Below are positions 21,870 through 32,200 of a stretch of DNA of 64,000 bases, piece after piece; position 1 is the first letter of the stretch, and each line of letters opens with the position of its first letter. The position numbers and the translations under genes are program-made. Under the pieces are notes generated by a model that was not told the DNA's origin, made no database searches, and saw nothing but the letters and a program-made list of their open reading frames with translations. The stretch comes from Sporichthyaceae bacterium. Lineage in GTDB: Bacteria; Actinomycetota; Actinomycetes; Sporichthyales; Sporichthyaceae. Location: positions 1 to 64,000 of the forward strand of contig DASXPS010000019.1 in the NCBI GenBank assembly GCA_036493475.1, in the 5' to 3' direction.

Positions 21870-23531
21870 TCACATCCGCTCCGGGGCGGAGACGCCGAGC
21901 ATGGCCAGGCCGTTGGAGATCACCGTGCGGGTGGCGTCGTTCAGCCAGAGCCGGGCCAGGTGCAGGTCGGCGACCTCCTCGTCCCCGCGGGGCAGGATGC
22001 GGCAGCCGTCGTAGAAGCGGTGGTAGGTGCCCGCCAGGTCCTCCAAATACCGGGCGATGCGGTGCGGTTCGCGCAGCTCGGCGGCGGCGGCCACCACCCG
22101 CGGGAACTCCCCCAACGCGCCCAGCAGCAGCGCCTCCCGATCGTCGATGAGCAGGTGTGGGCGGAAGGACTCCGGCGCCGACCAGGTCAACCCGAGTTCG
22201 CGGGCGTTGCGGGCCAACGAGGCGGTGCGCGCGGCCACGTACTGCACGTAGTACACCGGGTTCTCCGGTGCGGCGCGGGTGATCTCCTCGACGTCGAGCA
22301 CCAACTGCGAGTCGGTCGACGCCCGGGCCAGGCTGTACCGCGCCGCGTCCACGCCCACCAGGTCGACCAGTTCGTCGAGGGTGACCACGGTGCCGGCGCG
22401 CTTGGACATCTTGAGTTCCTCGCCGCCGCGCATCAGCTTGACCAGCTGACCGATCAGCACCTGCACGGAACGGTCCGGGTCGTCACCCGCGCAGGCCGCC
22501 AGTGCCCGCAACCGGCCGATGTAGCCGTGATGGTCGGCACCGAGCAGATACACGCAGGTGTCGAACCCCCGGGAACGCTTGTCCAGGTAGTACGCGGCGT
22601 CGGCGGCGAAGTACGTCTTCTCCCCGTCGGCCTTGACCAGCACCCGGTCCTTGTCGTCGCCGAAATCGGTGGTGCGCAACCACACCGCACCCTCGGAGTC
22701 GAACACGTGGCCCTGTTCACGCAACGTTGCGATGGCCTCGTCCACCCGCCCGCTGTTGTGCAGGCCACGCTCGGAGAACCACACGTCGAAGTACACCCGG
22801 AAGCGCTCCAGGCTGGCCGCGATATCGGCGAGCATCAACCGGTAGCCGCGCTCCAACAGTTCGGGCAGCGCGTCGGCCTCCGCCATCTCGGCCAGCTGCG
22901 GAGCAGCCTGCAGGATGCGCGCGGTGACCTCGGCGATGTAGTCCCCGCCGTAGCCGTCCTCCGGCGCGGGCAACCCGCGAGCGGCCGCGTACAGCGACTG
23001 GGCGAACTTCTGCATCTGCACGCCGGCGTCGTTGATGTAGTACTCGCTGACCACGTCCGCGCCCGCCGCCTCCAGGACCCGGCGCAGGCTGTCACCGACG
23101 GCGGCCCACCGGGTGTGCCCCAGGTGCACCGGGCCGGTCGGGTTGGCCGAGACGTATTCCAGGTTGATCCGCTGCTTGCGCAGCGATTCGCTACGGCCGT
23201 AGGCCGGGCCGCCGGCCACGATCGTCAGCGCCAGTCGACCGGCGGTCTCGGAGTCCAGGGAGATGTTAAGGAAGCCCGGACCGGCCACCTCCACCGCGCG
23301 CACGCCGCCCGCGGCCCGCAGATGCCGGGCCACGATCTCGGCCAGCTCCCGGGGCGGCATACCGGCCGCCTTCGCCAGCTGCATGGCCACGTTGCTCGCG
23401 TAGTCGCCGTGGTCGCGTCGCTTGGAACGTTCCAGGTGGATCTCCCGGGGCACGTCGACGTCGAGTTCGCCGGCCTGGACCGCGGTGTAGACGGCGATCT
23501 GGACAGCATCGGCGAGTTCGGCGGGCGTCAC
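21870..23531 (-). CDS. argS: Arginyl-tRNA synthetase
   Basis: A 553-aa class I aminoacyl-tRNA synthetase. It has the N-terminal Add-1 tRNA-binding domain, the HIGH-type motif [19 protein letters not shown], the KMSKS-type motif LKMSKRAGT, and a C-terminal DALR anticodon domain. I chose GTG 23531 ([11 protein letters not shown]), which matches relatives' N-termini. TAGTCT eight bases upstream suggests a leaderless transcript. A GTG nine codons earlier is also open. A tRNA-Arg gene lies 0.5 kb away. Confidence 0.96.
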   Translation of the reverse strand: MTPAELADAVQIAVYTAVQAGELDVDVPREIHLERSKRRDHGDYASNVAMQLAKAAGMPPRELAEIVARHLRAAGGVRAVEVAGPGFLNISLDSETAGRLALTIVAGGPAYGRSESLRKQRINLEYVSANPTGPVHLGHTRWAAVGDSLRRVLEAAGADVVSEYYINDAGVQMQKFAQSLYAAARGLPAPEDGYGGDYIAEVTARILQAAPQLAEMAEADALPELLERGYRLMLADIAASLERFRVYFDVWFSERGLHNSGRVDEAIATLREQGHVFDSEGAVWLRTTDFGDDKDRVLVKADGEKTYFAADAAYYLDKRSRGFDTCVYLLGADHHGYIGRLRALAACAGDDPDRSVQVLIGQLVKLMRGGEELKMSKRAGTVVTLDELVDLVGVDAARYSLARASTDSQLVLDVEEITRAAPENPVYYVQYVAARTASLARNARELGLTWSAPESFRPHLLIDDREALLLGALGEFPRVVAAAAELREPHRIARYLEDLAGTYHRFYDGCRILPRGDEEVADLHLARLWLNDATRTVISNGLAMLGVSAPERM

Positions 23532-23573
23532 GCGGGCAAGACTAGTGCGCGCGCGCACCGCACCCGACGCTCA

Positions 23574-23957
23574 TTACGGGGGGCCCGCGCGCAGAGCTCC
23601 CCGCACCACGGCCACCAGTTCCGCGGGCTCGAACGGCTTGTTGAGCACCGCGCTCACCCCGATCTTCTCGGCCAACTCCCGGTCCTCGGCGGTGAGCACC
23701 GCGCTGATCAGCACCACCGGCAACGCGTCCAGGCCGTCGGTGGCGCGCAACTGCGCGGCAGCCGCCAATCCGTCCAACACCGGCATGGCCAGATCCAGCG
23801 TGATCACGTCCGGCGGGTCGGCCAGCACATCGGCCAGCGCCGCCCAACCGTCGCACGCCGTGCGCACCACAAACCCGTCCAGCTCCAGGTTCAACGCGAT
23901 CAACCGACGCACCGATGGGTCGTCGTCGACCACCAGCACCCGGGCACCCTGCGACAT
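23574..23957 (-). CDS. Stand-alone response-regulator receiver protein
   Basis: A 127-aa CheY-like protein with no output domain. It has the acidic pair D11-D12, phospho-acceptor D55 (VITLDLAMPVLDG), the switch Ser85 (VVLISA) and K107 (NKPFEP): a complete active site. It must act by protein-protein contact or as a phosphorelay intermediate. No histidine kinase lies nearby, so the partner is unknown. It is upstream of argS on the same strand with a 42-bp gap. Confidence 0.9.
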   Translation of the reverse strand: MSQGARVLVVDDDPSVRRLIALNLELDGFVVRTACDGWAALADVLADPPDVITLDLAMPVLDGLAAAAQLRATDGLDALPVVLISAVLTAEDRELAEKIGVSAVLNKPFEPAELVAVVRGALRAGPP

Positions 23958-24050
23958 GACCGGAGGCTAGCCGGGCGGATCGCCCGATTTGCGGCACTTT
24001 GCCCAACTGCGGCGAGTCTGCGGGCCTTGGTAAGGTCAGCGTCGCCCCGA

Positions 24051-24122
24051 GCCCCCGTAGCTCAGGGGATAGAGCGTCGCCCTCCGGAGGCGGAAGCGCA
24101 GGTTCGAATCCTGCCGGGGGCG
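24051..24122 (+). tRNA. tRNA-Arg, anticodon CCG
   Basis: A full cloverleaf is visible. The acceptor stem GCCCCCG/CGGGGGC pairs perfectly, the D arm is GCTC-AGGGGATA-GAGC, the anticodon stem TCGCC/GGCGG encloses loop CTCCGGA (anticodon CCG, reading CGG), and the T arm contains GGTTCGAATCC. The discriminator is G, and CCA is not encoded. No integrase or phage gene is nearby, so it is not evidently used as an attachment site. Confidence 0.96.
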
Positions 24123-24131
24123 CCGCCCCAG

Positions 24132-24695
24132 CTACTGCGCAGGACCGTCGCCACAGAGGTTGTGGTGGCTCTTGGCGTACTCCGGGTCAGCCTTCGGTCC
24201 CCAGCACATGGCGTAATACGGGTTGGTCGGCTTCTCGTAGCGCTTGACCACATGAGAGTTGCCGTTCTGGTCGCACTGGACGACATAGTTGAAATCCTGC
24301 CCGCCGGCCACCTGATCGCCGTCCATGGGCGCCGTCTCCCCTTCCTGAATGTGCTTGCCCTGGATGTCACAACCACCACTTTCGGACGGCTGGGGCGTGG
24401 TGCTCGGCCGAGGGGTGGGCTCGGTGGTCGGCTCGGGTGACCTGCTGGGCCTCGGTGACTTGCTTGGCCTGGGTGTGCCCGGCTTGGGTGTGCCCGTTTC
24501 GGCCGCGGCGGTGGGCTCCGTGCTCGGCGCCCCGGTCGCCTCCGCGCTCGGCTCGGCTGTCGGCGCGGCTGCGGGCGTCGCAGTACTGATCGTGGTCACC
24601 ACCGAGGTGGCGGGTGCGGAACCGTGGCACCCACCCAGCGCGAGTAGGGCGGCGACGCCCATGATGACGGAACCATTGATCCCGCGGGTGCGCAC
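24132..24695 (-). CDS. Putative lipoprotein with Pro/Thr/Ser-rich stalk
   Basis: A 187-aa predicted lipoprotein. The N-terminus (VRTRGINGSVIMGVAALLALGGC) ends in a lipobox, LGGC. A roughly 80-residue linker of Pro, Thr, Ser, Glu and Ala (such as PRPSKSPRPSRSPEP) follows, then a compact C-terminal part of about 75 residues with four Cys (SGGCDIQGK, VVQCDQNG, YAMCWGPK, HNLCGDG), consistent with two disulfides. GTG at 24695 is the best start. No function is recognised. It is divergent from the DsbA-like gene, which may or may not be relevant to its disulfides. Confidence 0.75.
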   Translation of the reverse strand: MRTRGINGSVIMGVAALLALGGCHGSAPATSVVTTISTATPAAAPTAEPSAEATGAPSTEPTAAAETGTPKPGTPRPSKSPRPSRSPEPTTEPTPRPSTTPQPSESGGCDIQGKHIQEGETAPMDGDQVAGGQDFNYVVQCDQNGNSHVVKRYEKPTNPYYAMCWGPKADPEYAKSHHNLCGDGPAQ

Positions 24696-24736
24696 GCAGG
24701 CAGTATGGACCGCAGTTGCATCTCGGAGGTGTGCTG

Positions 24737-25426
24737 GTGCGGGTTGAGGTCTGGGCCGACATCGTCTGCCCATGGTGCGGCATCGGCCACCACCGCCTGC
24801 ACCAGGCGCTCGACCGCTTTGAGCACGCGGATGAGGTCGAGGTGCGCTACCGCTCCTTCCAGCTGGACAAGCACGCCCCGGCGGAGACCAAGCGGGTTCG
24901 GGACCATCTGAAGGGCAAGTACGGGCTGGACGACGCGGCCGTGGACGTCATGCTGGACCGGATCGAGCGGACAGCGGCCGCCGACGGCCTGGTGCCCTAC
25001 CGGCTACGCGACAACCTGCGGGGCAACAGCGGGCTGGCCCACGAGCTGTGCGCGTTCGCGACCGCCCGCGGACTGGGTCCCGCGGCCTGGGCCCGGATGT
25101 ATCGGGCGTACTTCGGCGAGGCCCGGTCCATCTACGACATCGACAGCCTGATCCCGCTGGGGGTGGACATCGGGCTGGACCCCGCGGAGTTGCGCACGGC
25201 GCTGGCCGAGCGGCGCTACCGGTCGGCGGTGGACGACGACGACTCTGCCGCGCACGCCCGCGGTGTGCAGGGGGTGCCGTTCCACGTCTTCGCCGGTCAC
25301 TACGTGCTGCCCGGCGCGGACACCGTCGAGACCGTGCTGCACGGCCTGCGGCTGGGCTGGGAGCACGCCCGGGCTACCCCCGCGGGCGCAACCGAACGTT
25401 CGGCATCGGCGGCGCGCCGAGGGTGA
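24737..25426 (+). CDS. FrnE-like DsbA-family oxidoreductase
   Basis: A 229-aa thioredoxin-fold protein with the active site C11-P-W-C14 (VWADIVCPWCGIGHHRL) right after the first strand, the helical insertion, and a cis-Pro loop at GVQGVPFHVF. No signal peptide is visible, so it is a cytoplasmic FrnE/2-hydroxychromene-isomerase-like member, often tied to polyketide or redox stress functions. GTG at 24737 has GGAGG 7 nt upstream. Its last 53 bases overlap the 3' end of the convergent pirin gene. Confidence 0.9.
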   Translation: MRVEVWADIVCPWCGIGHHRLHQALDRFEHADEVEVRYRSFQLDKHAPAETKRVRDHLKGKYGLDDAAVDVMLDRIERTAAADGLVPYRLRDNLRGNSGLAHELCAFATARGLGPAAWARMYRAYFGEARSIYDIDSLIPLGVDIGLDPAELRTALAERRYRSAVDDDDSAAHARGVQGVPFHVFAGHYVLPGADTVETVLHGLRLGWEHARATPAGATERSASAARRG

Positions 25427-26333
25427 ACGACCAGGCCTCCGGCAGGGTCCCGAAACGCCGGCCGCCGCCCGCCGCGCGTTCGCGTTCCCAGTCGGCGCGG
25501 AACTCGACGATCTCGGAGTGGCTGCGGCCGAGGAAGTTCCACCACATCACGACCTGCTCGCCCAACGGTTCGCCACCCAGCAGCAGGATCCGGGTCGGCT
25601 CGTCGGCGGCCAACCGCACCCGGCGCGCGCCGGGCGGGCAGTAAACCAGGTCCTCGGACTTCGCGGATTGCCCGTTCACGGTCACCGCGCCGGCGTCCAC
25701 CAGCACGCCGTGCTCGAACTCCGCGGGCACCGCGAGCTCCAGCACGTGGCCCTGACGCAGCGTCAGTTCCGCGCCCAGCAGCGGAGAATGTGCCTGGACC
25801 GGGGAGACCGTTCCGCCCAGCTCCCCGAGGAACACCAGCGTGCGCGCACCGTCGAGGTCGACCGGGTCCGGTGCGTGGTGCACGAAGCCCGGTTCGACGA
25901 AGCGATCCGCTTCCGGTAGCGCCAGCCACAACTGGGCACCGTGCAGCACCTCGGTGTCCGGGGTGGAGAACTCCGAGTGCGCGATGCCGCGCCCGGCGGT
26001 CATCAGGTTCAACTCCCCCGGTCGCACCAGCGCGTGCACCCCGGTGGTGTCCCGGTGCTCCACGGTGCCATCGAACAACCAGGAGACGGTGGACAACCCG
26101 GTGTGCGGGTGACCCGGTACCTGCATGCCGCCACTGTCCGCGACCCGATCCGGGCCGTAGTGATCGAGGAAGCACCAGGCCCCGATCAGCGACTTCTCGC
26201 GTTGCGGCAGGGTGCGCCGCACGGTCATCGCCCGGGGGCCGCCCAACGGCACCTGACGTGGCGTCAGCACGCATGGTCCCGCGACGGGGCAGGCGTCGCC
26301 GTCCACGAACGGGTCGGCCTTGGTGTTGCTCAC
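25374..26333 (-). CDS. Pirin family protein
   Basis: A 319-aa bicupin. The N-terminal cupin has the pirin metal motif: FLDHYGPD, HPHTGLSTVSWLFDG and E/H residues in AGRGIAHSEFS. The C-terminal cupin follows, with LLLGGEPLGEQVVMWWNFLGRS near the end. Bacterial pirins include quercetin dioxygenases and metabolic regulators; the substrate cannot be told here. GTG at 26333 follows TAGGCT by 7 bases with no Shine-Dalgarno, so the gene is probably leaderless. The 3' end overlaps the DsbA-like gene. Confidence 0.92.
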   Translation of the reverse strand: MSNTKADPFVDGDACPVAGPCVLTPRQVPLGGPRAMTVRRTLPQREKSLIGAWCFLDHYGPDRVADSGGMQVPGHPHTGLSTVSWLFDGTVEHRDTTGVHALVRPGELNLMTAGRGIAHSEFSTPDTEVLHGAQLWLALPEADRFVEPGFVHHAPDPVDLDGARTLVFLGELGGTVSPVQAHSPLLGAELTLRQGHVLELAVPAEFEHGVLVDAGAVTVNGQSAKSEDLVYCPPGARRVRLAADEPTRILLLGGEPLGEQVVMWWNFLGRSHSEIVEFRADWERERAAGGGRRFGTLPEAWSFTLGAPPMPNVRLRPRG

Positions 26334-26346
26334 GCGGCCCAGCCTA
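26334..26346 (-). promoter_or_regulatory. Leaderless -10 element of pirin gene
   Basis: On the minus strand TAGGCT (26341-26346) lies seven bases before the GTG. It matches the hexamer and spacing seen before the adenosyltransferase gene and resembles the actinobacterial TANNNT -10. Confidence 0.45.
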
Positions 26347-27543
26347 AGCAGCGATCGCCGAGCGCTCCCAGCGCGCCCCGTTCGTCGCCAGCACGATGGC
26401 CGCGACGGCGGCCACCACGCCGGAGAACACCAACGGCCCGCGCCCGTTGTGATGCCAGGCCAGTCCCGCGACCACCCCGGCGATCAACACGCCGGCGCCG
26501 GTCACCGCCTGGTAAAGGCCCTGCGCCGCGCCCTGCCGGTCCGGCGGCGCGAGCGCGGCCACCCAGGCCTTGCCCACCCCGTCGGTGCACGCGGCGAACA
26601 GCCCGTAGATCGGCAGCAGCAGGAATATCCAGGCCTTCTCGTGCACCAACCCGAGACCCACGTAGCCGACGGCAAAGCAGGCCAACCCGATCGCGAACAC
26701 CAGGTGCCGCGGCAGCCGATCGGACAGCGCCCCGGCGGGATAGGCGGCCAACGCGTAGACGGCGTTGTAGAGGATGTACACCCCGATCACCCCGGCGGTG
26801 GACACCCCCAGGTTGTGCGCGCGCAGCAGCAACAGCGCGTCCGGGAAGTTCACCAGCGAGAACACCCCGAGCACGATCAGCAGCGACCGCAACTGCGGCG
26901 GCAGGCCCTTGGCCGACACCACCGGTCGCGCGACCGTTCCGGCCGCGGCCGCCCGCGGGGGCTCGTGCACCCAGCGGACCAGCAGCACCGAGCCCACGGC
27001 GGGCACCAACGCCACCCACAGCAGCGGTCGGATGTGGTGGCCGAACGCCTCATAGAGCCCCAGCCCAACGGCCGGACCGAGCACGGCACCGGCGGTGTCC
27101 GCCGCGCGGTGGAACCCGAAGATGTGTCCGCGGGCGGCGGGGTCCGCGTCCACCATGAGCAGCGCGTCGCGCGGGGCACCGCGGATGCCCTTGCCGATGC
27201 GGTCCACCGCTCGCCCGGCCAGCACCACCGGCCACACCGCGGCGAGGGCGACCAACAACTTGCCGACCCCGGCCAGCCCGTAGCCCACCGCGATCAGCGG
27301 CCGGCGCGCCCGGCGGTCGGCCAGCCATCCGCTGTACATCTTGAGGATCGAGGCGAGCCCCTCGGCGAGCCCTTCCACCAGCCCCACCACCGCGGCGGGT
27401 GCGCCGAGGGTGACGGTCAGGAAGATCGGCAGGACCGGGTACAGCATTTCGCTGGCGGCGTCCTGCAGCAGGCTGACCCCGGACAGCACCCGCAGATTGC
27501 GGGTCAGCCAGCTTCGGCCGGCCGTTCCCGCCGGCGTGCTCAC
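26344..27543 (-). CDS. MFS transporter
   Basis: A 399-aa membrane protein with about 12 helices and the loop 2-3 MFS signature GWLADRRARRPLIAVG. A matching loop 8-9 motif, GALSDRLPRHLVFAIG, is also present. The central segment KGIRGAPRDALLMVD resembles the family annotated as YfcJ-like or multidrug efflux. GTG at 27543 overlaps the stop of the 524-aa gene (GTGA), so the two are translated together. The substrate is unknown; the coupled partner is the best clue to its job. Confidence 0.88.
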   Translation of the reverse strand: MSTPAGTAGRSWLTRNLRVLSGVSLLQDAASEMLYPVLPIFLTVTLGAPAAVVGLVEGLAEGLASILKMYSGWLADRRARRPLIAVGYGLAGVGKLLVALAAVWPVVLAGRAVDRIGKGIRGAPRDALLMVDADPAARGHIFGFHRAADTAGAVLGPAVGLGLYEAFGHHIRPLLWVALVPAVGSVLLVRWVHEPPRAAAAGTVARPVVSAKGLPPQLRSLLIVLGVFSLVNFPDALLLLRAHNLGVSTAGVIGVYILYNAVYALAAYPAGALSDRLPRHLVFAIGLACFAVGYVGLGLVHEKAWIFLLLPIYGLFAACTDGVGKAWVAALAPPDRQGAAQGLYQAVTGAGVLIAGVVAGLAWHHNGRGPLVFSGVVAAVAAIVLATNGARWERSAIAA

Positions 27544-29114
27544 GCGCCTGCGCCGGTCTCTTCGTGGTGGCGCAGATGTCCACCCACGTGACCGACCACA
27601 ATGCGTCGGGCGGCAGCGTCGAACCACCAGTAGATGCGCAGCACCCCGGTCTCCGTCCCGTGCCCGCGGGCGATGTGCGGGCCCAGGGTGATCTCCTGGC
27701 CCTCGAACGACCGACGGTAGGCCGCGACGTAAGGAAGCTGCGCAGTGTGCAGGTCGGCGTGGTAACCGCTGCACCGCTGCACGAACGCCTCGTGCGGGCC
27801 GTCGGGCAGCTCACCGGAGATCCAGTCATCGCCGATCTGCTCGATCAGCAGGAGGTTGGCCAGCACGCGCTCGGGGTCCTCGTACTTGCTGACCGCGGCG
27901 GAGGCGAAGACCTCCTCCAGAATCACCAGGTGCGGGCAGCGCTGCCGAGCCATGCGTACCGCGTCCAGCACCGAGCCCGGGGTCAACTCCTCCGCCGGGG
28001 CCTGGACCGCCGTCGGGGTCAGTGGGCGGTCCGGGGCGAGCACCGTGGCCAGGTCGGCCGACCGCACCCCGCCCTCGGGATCCAACTCGCCGCGCAACGC
28101 CTCGGCCTGCGCTCGGGCCTCCACCAGCTCGTCCTCCAACAGCGCGATGCGCCGCTGTTGACGTTCGTGGTCCGCGGACAGCGCCGCCCACGCATCGTGG
28201 TCCACGTTGACCAGGCCGGCGGGCTCGACGGGTGCCGCGTGGAGCGCCGCGGTGTCCTGCAGGTACTGCTCGCGACGCAGTCGGCGGCGCAGGTTCGGCT
28301 CGGCGATGGACAGCGCGGACAGCCGTCCCAGGGTGTCGAACAACTCCGTACCCATGCCCTCCCGACCCAGGTAGGCCAGGCTGCCGCCGACGAAGGCGCG
28401 GTGGAAGTACGGGTCGTCGCCGACCGCGAAACCCGGCCAGTACATGCGCACCGCGCCGGAGTAACAGGACAACGTCTTACCGATGGCATCGGTGACCGCA
28501 TAACTGGACGGCAGGTCGATTTCCACGACGTGGGCCAGGCCGAGCAACCGATCAGCAGCACGGGCGCGGTCCAGGAACGGCTCGCCCTCGGCGTCGTGCG
28601 CGATGGCCAACACCGGCAGCCGCCGGTCCCGGCTGGTCAGGAACTTCACGTAGCCGGGCACCTGCGCAACGGTGAGCACCCATGGTTCGCCGACCCGGCG
28701 TCCGTCGACGCGCACGTCGATGCGGTCCACCACGCGGCGCACCACCGGAGGACGGTGCGGGGCGACCTTCGGTCGGGTGACCAGACCCTCCTGCGGGGTG
28801 AACAGCGCCAGCCGCACCCGCAGCCAGGCCTGGCCGGACTCCACGCCGATGTCGATGTGCGTACACCAGCGCCAGGTCGGGTCTTCCGAATCGGCTTGGT
28901 CGACCTCGAAACCGACCAAGCCACCTGCCTCGCCGAACAGGGTCTCCCACTCGATGACCAGGTCATCGGTTCGGTGAGAGCCGCCGGACAGTGGGGTCGG
29001 GGTGATCGCGAACCGGTCCTGCAGCCAGCTGACCACGGCCGCGACGGCCTGGTCGAGAGCCCTGGGGCCGAGTTCGGGGGGCAGCGGCAGGTGGGTCGCG
29101 TAGATCGTGAGCAT
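27540..29114 (-). CDS. 524-aa protein of unknown function with central coiled coil
   Basis: I do not recognise a named family. An N-terminal region (1-285) of mixed alpha/beta contains conserved-looking patches GKTLSCYSGAVRMYWPGF (212-229) and VLTVAQVPGYVKFL. A short coiled coil lies at 315-345 (HERQQRRIALLEDELVEAR). A C-terminal domain (378-515) ends IYWWFDAAARRIVVGHVGGHL. That VVGHxGxHL ending resembles a C-terminal module I recall from large uncharacterised, partly defence-associated proteins; this is memory, not a search. There is no signal peptide or TM helix. ATG 29114 has GAGGAG 6 nt upstream. It is translationally coupled to the MFS transporter. Confidence 0.8.
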   Translation of the reverse strand: MLTIYATHLPLPPELGPRALDQAVAAVVSWLQDRFAITPTPLSGGSHRTDDLVIEWETLFGEAGGLVGFEVDQADSEDPTWRWCTHIDIGVESGQAWLRVRLALFTPQEGLVTRPKVAPHRPPVVRRVVDRIDVRVDGRRVGEPWVLTVAQVPGYVKFLTSRDRRLPVLAIAHDAEGEPFLDRARAADRLLGLAHVVEIDLPSSYAVTDAIGKTLSCYSGAVRMYWPGFAVGDDPYFHRAFVGGSLAYLGREGMGTELFDTLGRLSALSIAEPNLRRRLRREQYLQDTAALHAAPVEPAGLVNVDHDAWAALSADHERQQRRIALLEDELVEARAQAEALRGELDPEGGVRSADLATVLAPDRPLTPTAVQAPAEELTPGSVLDAVRMARQRCPHLVILEEVFASAAVSKYEDPERVLANLLLIEQIGDDWISGELPDGPHEAFVQRCSGYHADLHTAQLPYVAAYRRSFEGQEITLGPHIARGHGTETGVLRIYWWFDAAARRIVVGHVGGHLRHHEETGAGA

Positions 29115-29234
29115 GCCCACCTCCTCGGTCGGCGTCGGGTGCCCCGGCCGTGTTTACGATCATTAACTAGGTGGGCCGCGTGACGATTTTGCCACGTCGG
29201 GGGGCCGGTGGCTCAGTGACGATCGACAGGCGGG
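29115..29234 (-). other. Intergenic region between dnaE2 and 524-aa gene
   Basis: This 120-bp gap carries an AT-rich patch on the minus strand (TAGTTAATGATCGTAAAC, near 29155-29172), unusual for this genome. It is a promoter candidate for the 524-aa gene. No LexA box is seen, so the gene need not belong to the SOS operon. Confidence 0.3.
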
Positions 29235-32200
29235 TCAGCGGAAGTCGCGCGATCGACCGCCGGTGGCCACCTGCAGGGGCGTGAACGCCTCGGCAACCAG
29301 GCTGATCACCTCATCAGTGCGTTCCAGCCGGCCACGGACGATCAGCGCCGCACTGTCCCGGGCGATCCGGCGATGCCGGGCCCAGGCACCGGGTGAGCAG
29401 ATCACGTTGAGCATGCCGGTCTCGTCCTCGAGGTTGAGGAAGATGGTCCCGGACGCCGTCTGCGGCTGCTGACGGTGCGTGACCACCCCGGCCACGCTCA
29501 CCCGGTCCCGATTCCGCCGCTCCCCCAGCCCGGCCACCGACAGCACCCCGTCAGGCAGCTGTCCCCGCACGTGTTCCATCGGATGCCCGTCCGGGGTGAT
29601 GCCGGTGGCCCACAGGTCGGCCATGGTCTGCTCGACGACGGTCATGGCGGGCAACTGGGGCGCCCGCCCGCCGAGCACGGTGCCCGCCAACCGGTCCGGC
29701 CGGTTCTCGGCCACCGCACCGGCCGCCCACAGTGCCTCCCGCCGGGCCACACCCAGACCGTCGAAGGCGCCGGCGGTGGCCAACGCCTCGATGTGCGCCG
29801 CCCCCGCGCCGGTGCGCAACGCGAAGTCGGCCAGGTCGGCATACGGGCGACCGGCGGCGATGCGTTCGGCCAACTCGCTGCCGATGCCGCGCACCGAATC
29901 GATGCCCAGCCGCACCGCGGCCCGGCCAAGCACGGTGCCCGGCTCGGCGTCGTCGGGACCGTGCGGTTCCAGTCCGGCCGACGCCGCGGAGACGTTGACC
30001 TCCGGGCGGCGCACCTCGACGCCGTGCCGGCGGGCATCGGCGACCAGCGACTGCGGGGAGTAGAAGCCCATCGGTTGGGCGTTGAGCAGCGCGGCGCAGA
30101 ACGCCGCCGGGTAACGCAGTTTGAGCCAGGAGCTGGCGTAAACCAGCAACGCGAAGCTGATCGAGTGGCTCTCCGCGAAACCGAAGTTGGCAAACGCGGC
30201 GATCAGGTTGAAGATCTCGTCCGCGGTGGCCCCGGTAATGCCGTGGGTGCGGGCCATCCCCTCGTACAGCTCGGCGCGCAACGCGGCGATCTGTTCGGCG
30301 GAGCGTTTGGAGCCGACCGCGCGGCGCACCCGGTCTGCCTGGGTGGGCGTGCAGCCGGCCGCGTCGACGACCATCTGCATGAGCTGTTCCTGGAACATCG
30401 GCACGCCGAGGGTGCGGCGCAGGCAGTTCTCCAACGACGGGTGCGGATAGGTGATCGGCTCCTTGCCCGCACGCCGACGGATGAACGGGTGCACCGAGCC
30501 GCCCTGGATGGGGCCGGGACGGATCAGCGCGATCTCCAGCACCAGGTCGTAGAAGCAGCGCGGTTTGAGCCGGGGCAAGGTGGCCATCTGCGCGCGGGAC
30601 TCCACCTGGAACACCCCGACCGAATCGGCCCGGCACAACATGTCGTAGACCTCGGGCTCCTCCTTGGGCAGCGTCGCCAACGTCCACTCGGTGCCGTGGA
30701 AGTCCTTGACCATGTCGAAGCAGCCGTGCAACGCGGCGAGCATGCCCAGCCCGAGCAGGTCGAACTTGACCAGGTTCACCAACGGGGAGGCGCAGTCGTC
30801 CTTGTCCCACTGGATGACCGTGCGGTTCTCCATGCGCGCGTGCTCGACCGGCACCACCTCGACCACCGGCCGGTCGCAGATCACCATGCCGCCGGAGTGG
30901 ATGCCCAGATGCCGCGGGAACCGGGCCACCTGCGTGGCCAGCTCCAGCACCTCGTCGGGAATGTCGTCGTGGTTGGTCGGGGTGGCGTCGTACCTATGTG
31001 CCTCGCGGGCGAAGGCGTCCTGCGCGCCCAGGGAGTAGCCCAGCGCCTTGGCCATGTCCCGCACCGCCGAACGCGGCCGGTAGGAGATCACGTTGGCCAC
31101 CTGGGCGGCATGCCGGCGGCCGTAGCGGGTGTAAACGTGCTGGATCACTTCTTCGCGACGCTCGGACTCGATGTCAATGTCGATGTCCGGTGGCTCGCCG
31201 CGCTCCGGAGACAGGAAACGTTCGAACAGCAGGTCGTAATAGACGGCGTCCACCGCGGTGATGCCCAGCGCGTAACAGACCGCGGAGTTGGCCGCCGAGC
31301 CGCGGCCCTGGCAGAGGATGTGCTGCGCGCGGGCGAATTCGACGATCTCGTGCACGATGAGGAAGTAGCCGGGAAAGTCCAGCTGCTCGATCATCGCCAG
31401 CTCGTGGTCGATCTGCGCGTACGCCCCGGGTTGGCGTTCCGCGCCGCGTGGGCCGTAGCGCTCCGCGGCGCCGCGCTCGGTGAGCTCACGCAGCCAACTC
31501 ATCGCGGTGTGGCCCGGCGGGACCGGGAAGTCCGGCAGCCGCGGGCGGATCAGCGCCAGGTCGAACGCGCACTGCGCGCCGAACTGCGCGGCCCGGGCGA
31601 CCGCGTCGGGGTATCGGGCGAAGCGCCCCCTCATCTCCGCACCCGTATGCAGGTGCGCGGTACCGGCGGCGGGCAACCAGCCCGCCAGCTCGTCCAGGCT
31701 GCGCCCGGAGCGCACCGCGGCCAATGCGGTGGCCAGTCGACGCCGGTTCGGTGCGGCGTAGTGCACGTTGCCGGTGACCACGGTGGGCACCCGGGACCGG
31801 GCGGCCAACTCGACCAACGCGTCGATGCGTTCGGAGTCGGTGGGATGCCCGTGGTCGGTGAGCTCGACGGCGATGTTTTCCTTGCCGAACAGCGCAATCA
31901 GCCGGTCCAGCTCGCGGGCCGCGGCAGCCGCGTCACCGCCGGCGAGCGCGGCGGGCACGGCGCCCTTGCGGCACCCGGTGAGCACCAACCAGTGCCCGTC
32001 CGCGGCGGCACCGAGAGCCTCCAGATCATGCACCGGGCGGCCCTTCTCCCCGCCCGCGGCGTGCCCGTCGCTGATCGCGGTGGACAGCCGGGCGTAGCCG
32101 TCCGGGTCGCGGGCCAGCACCAACAGGTGGTTGCCCTCCGGATCGCAGATTCCGTTCTGAGGCTGCGTCAGACCGAGACTGAGCTCCGCACCGAACACCG

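Noticed and set aside
24051-24122. tRNA-Arg as an integration site
   Set aside because: No integrase, no duplicated tRNA end and no phage or plasmid genes nearby.
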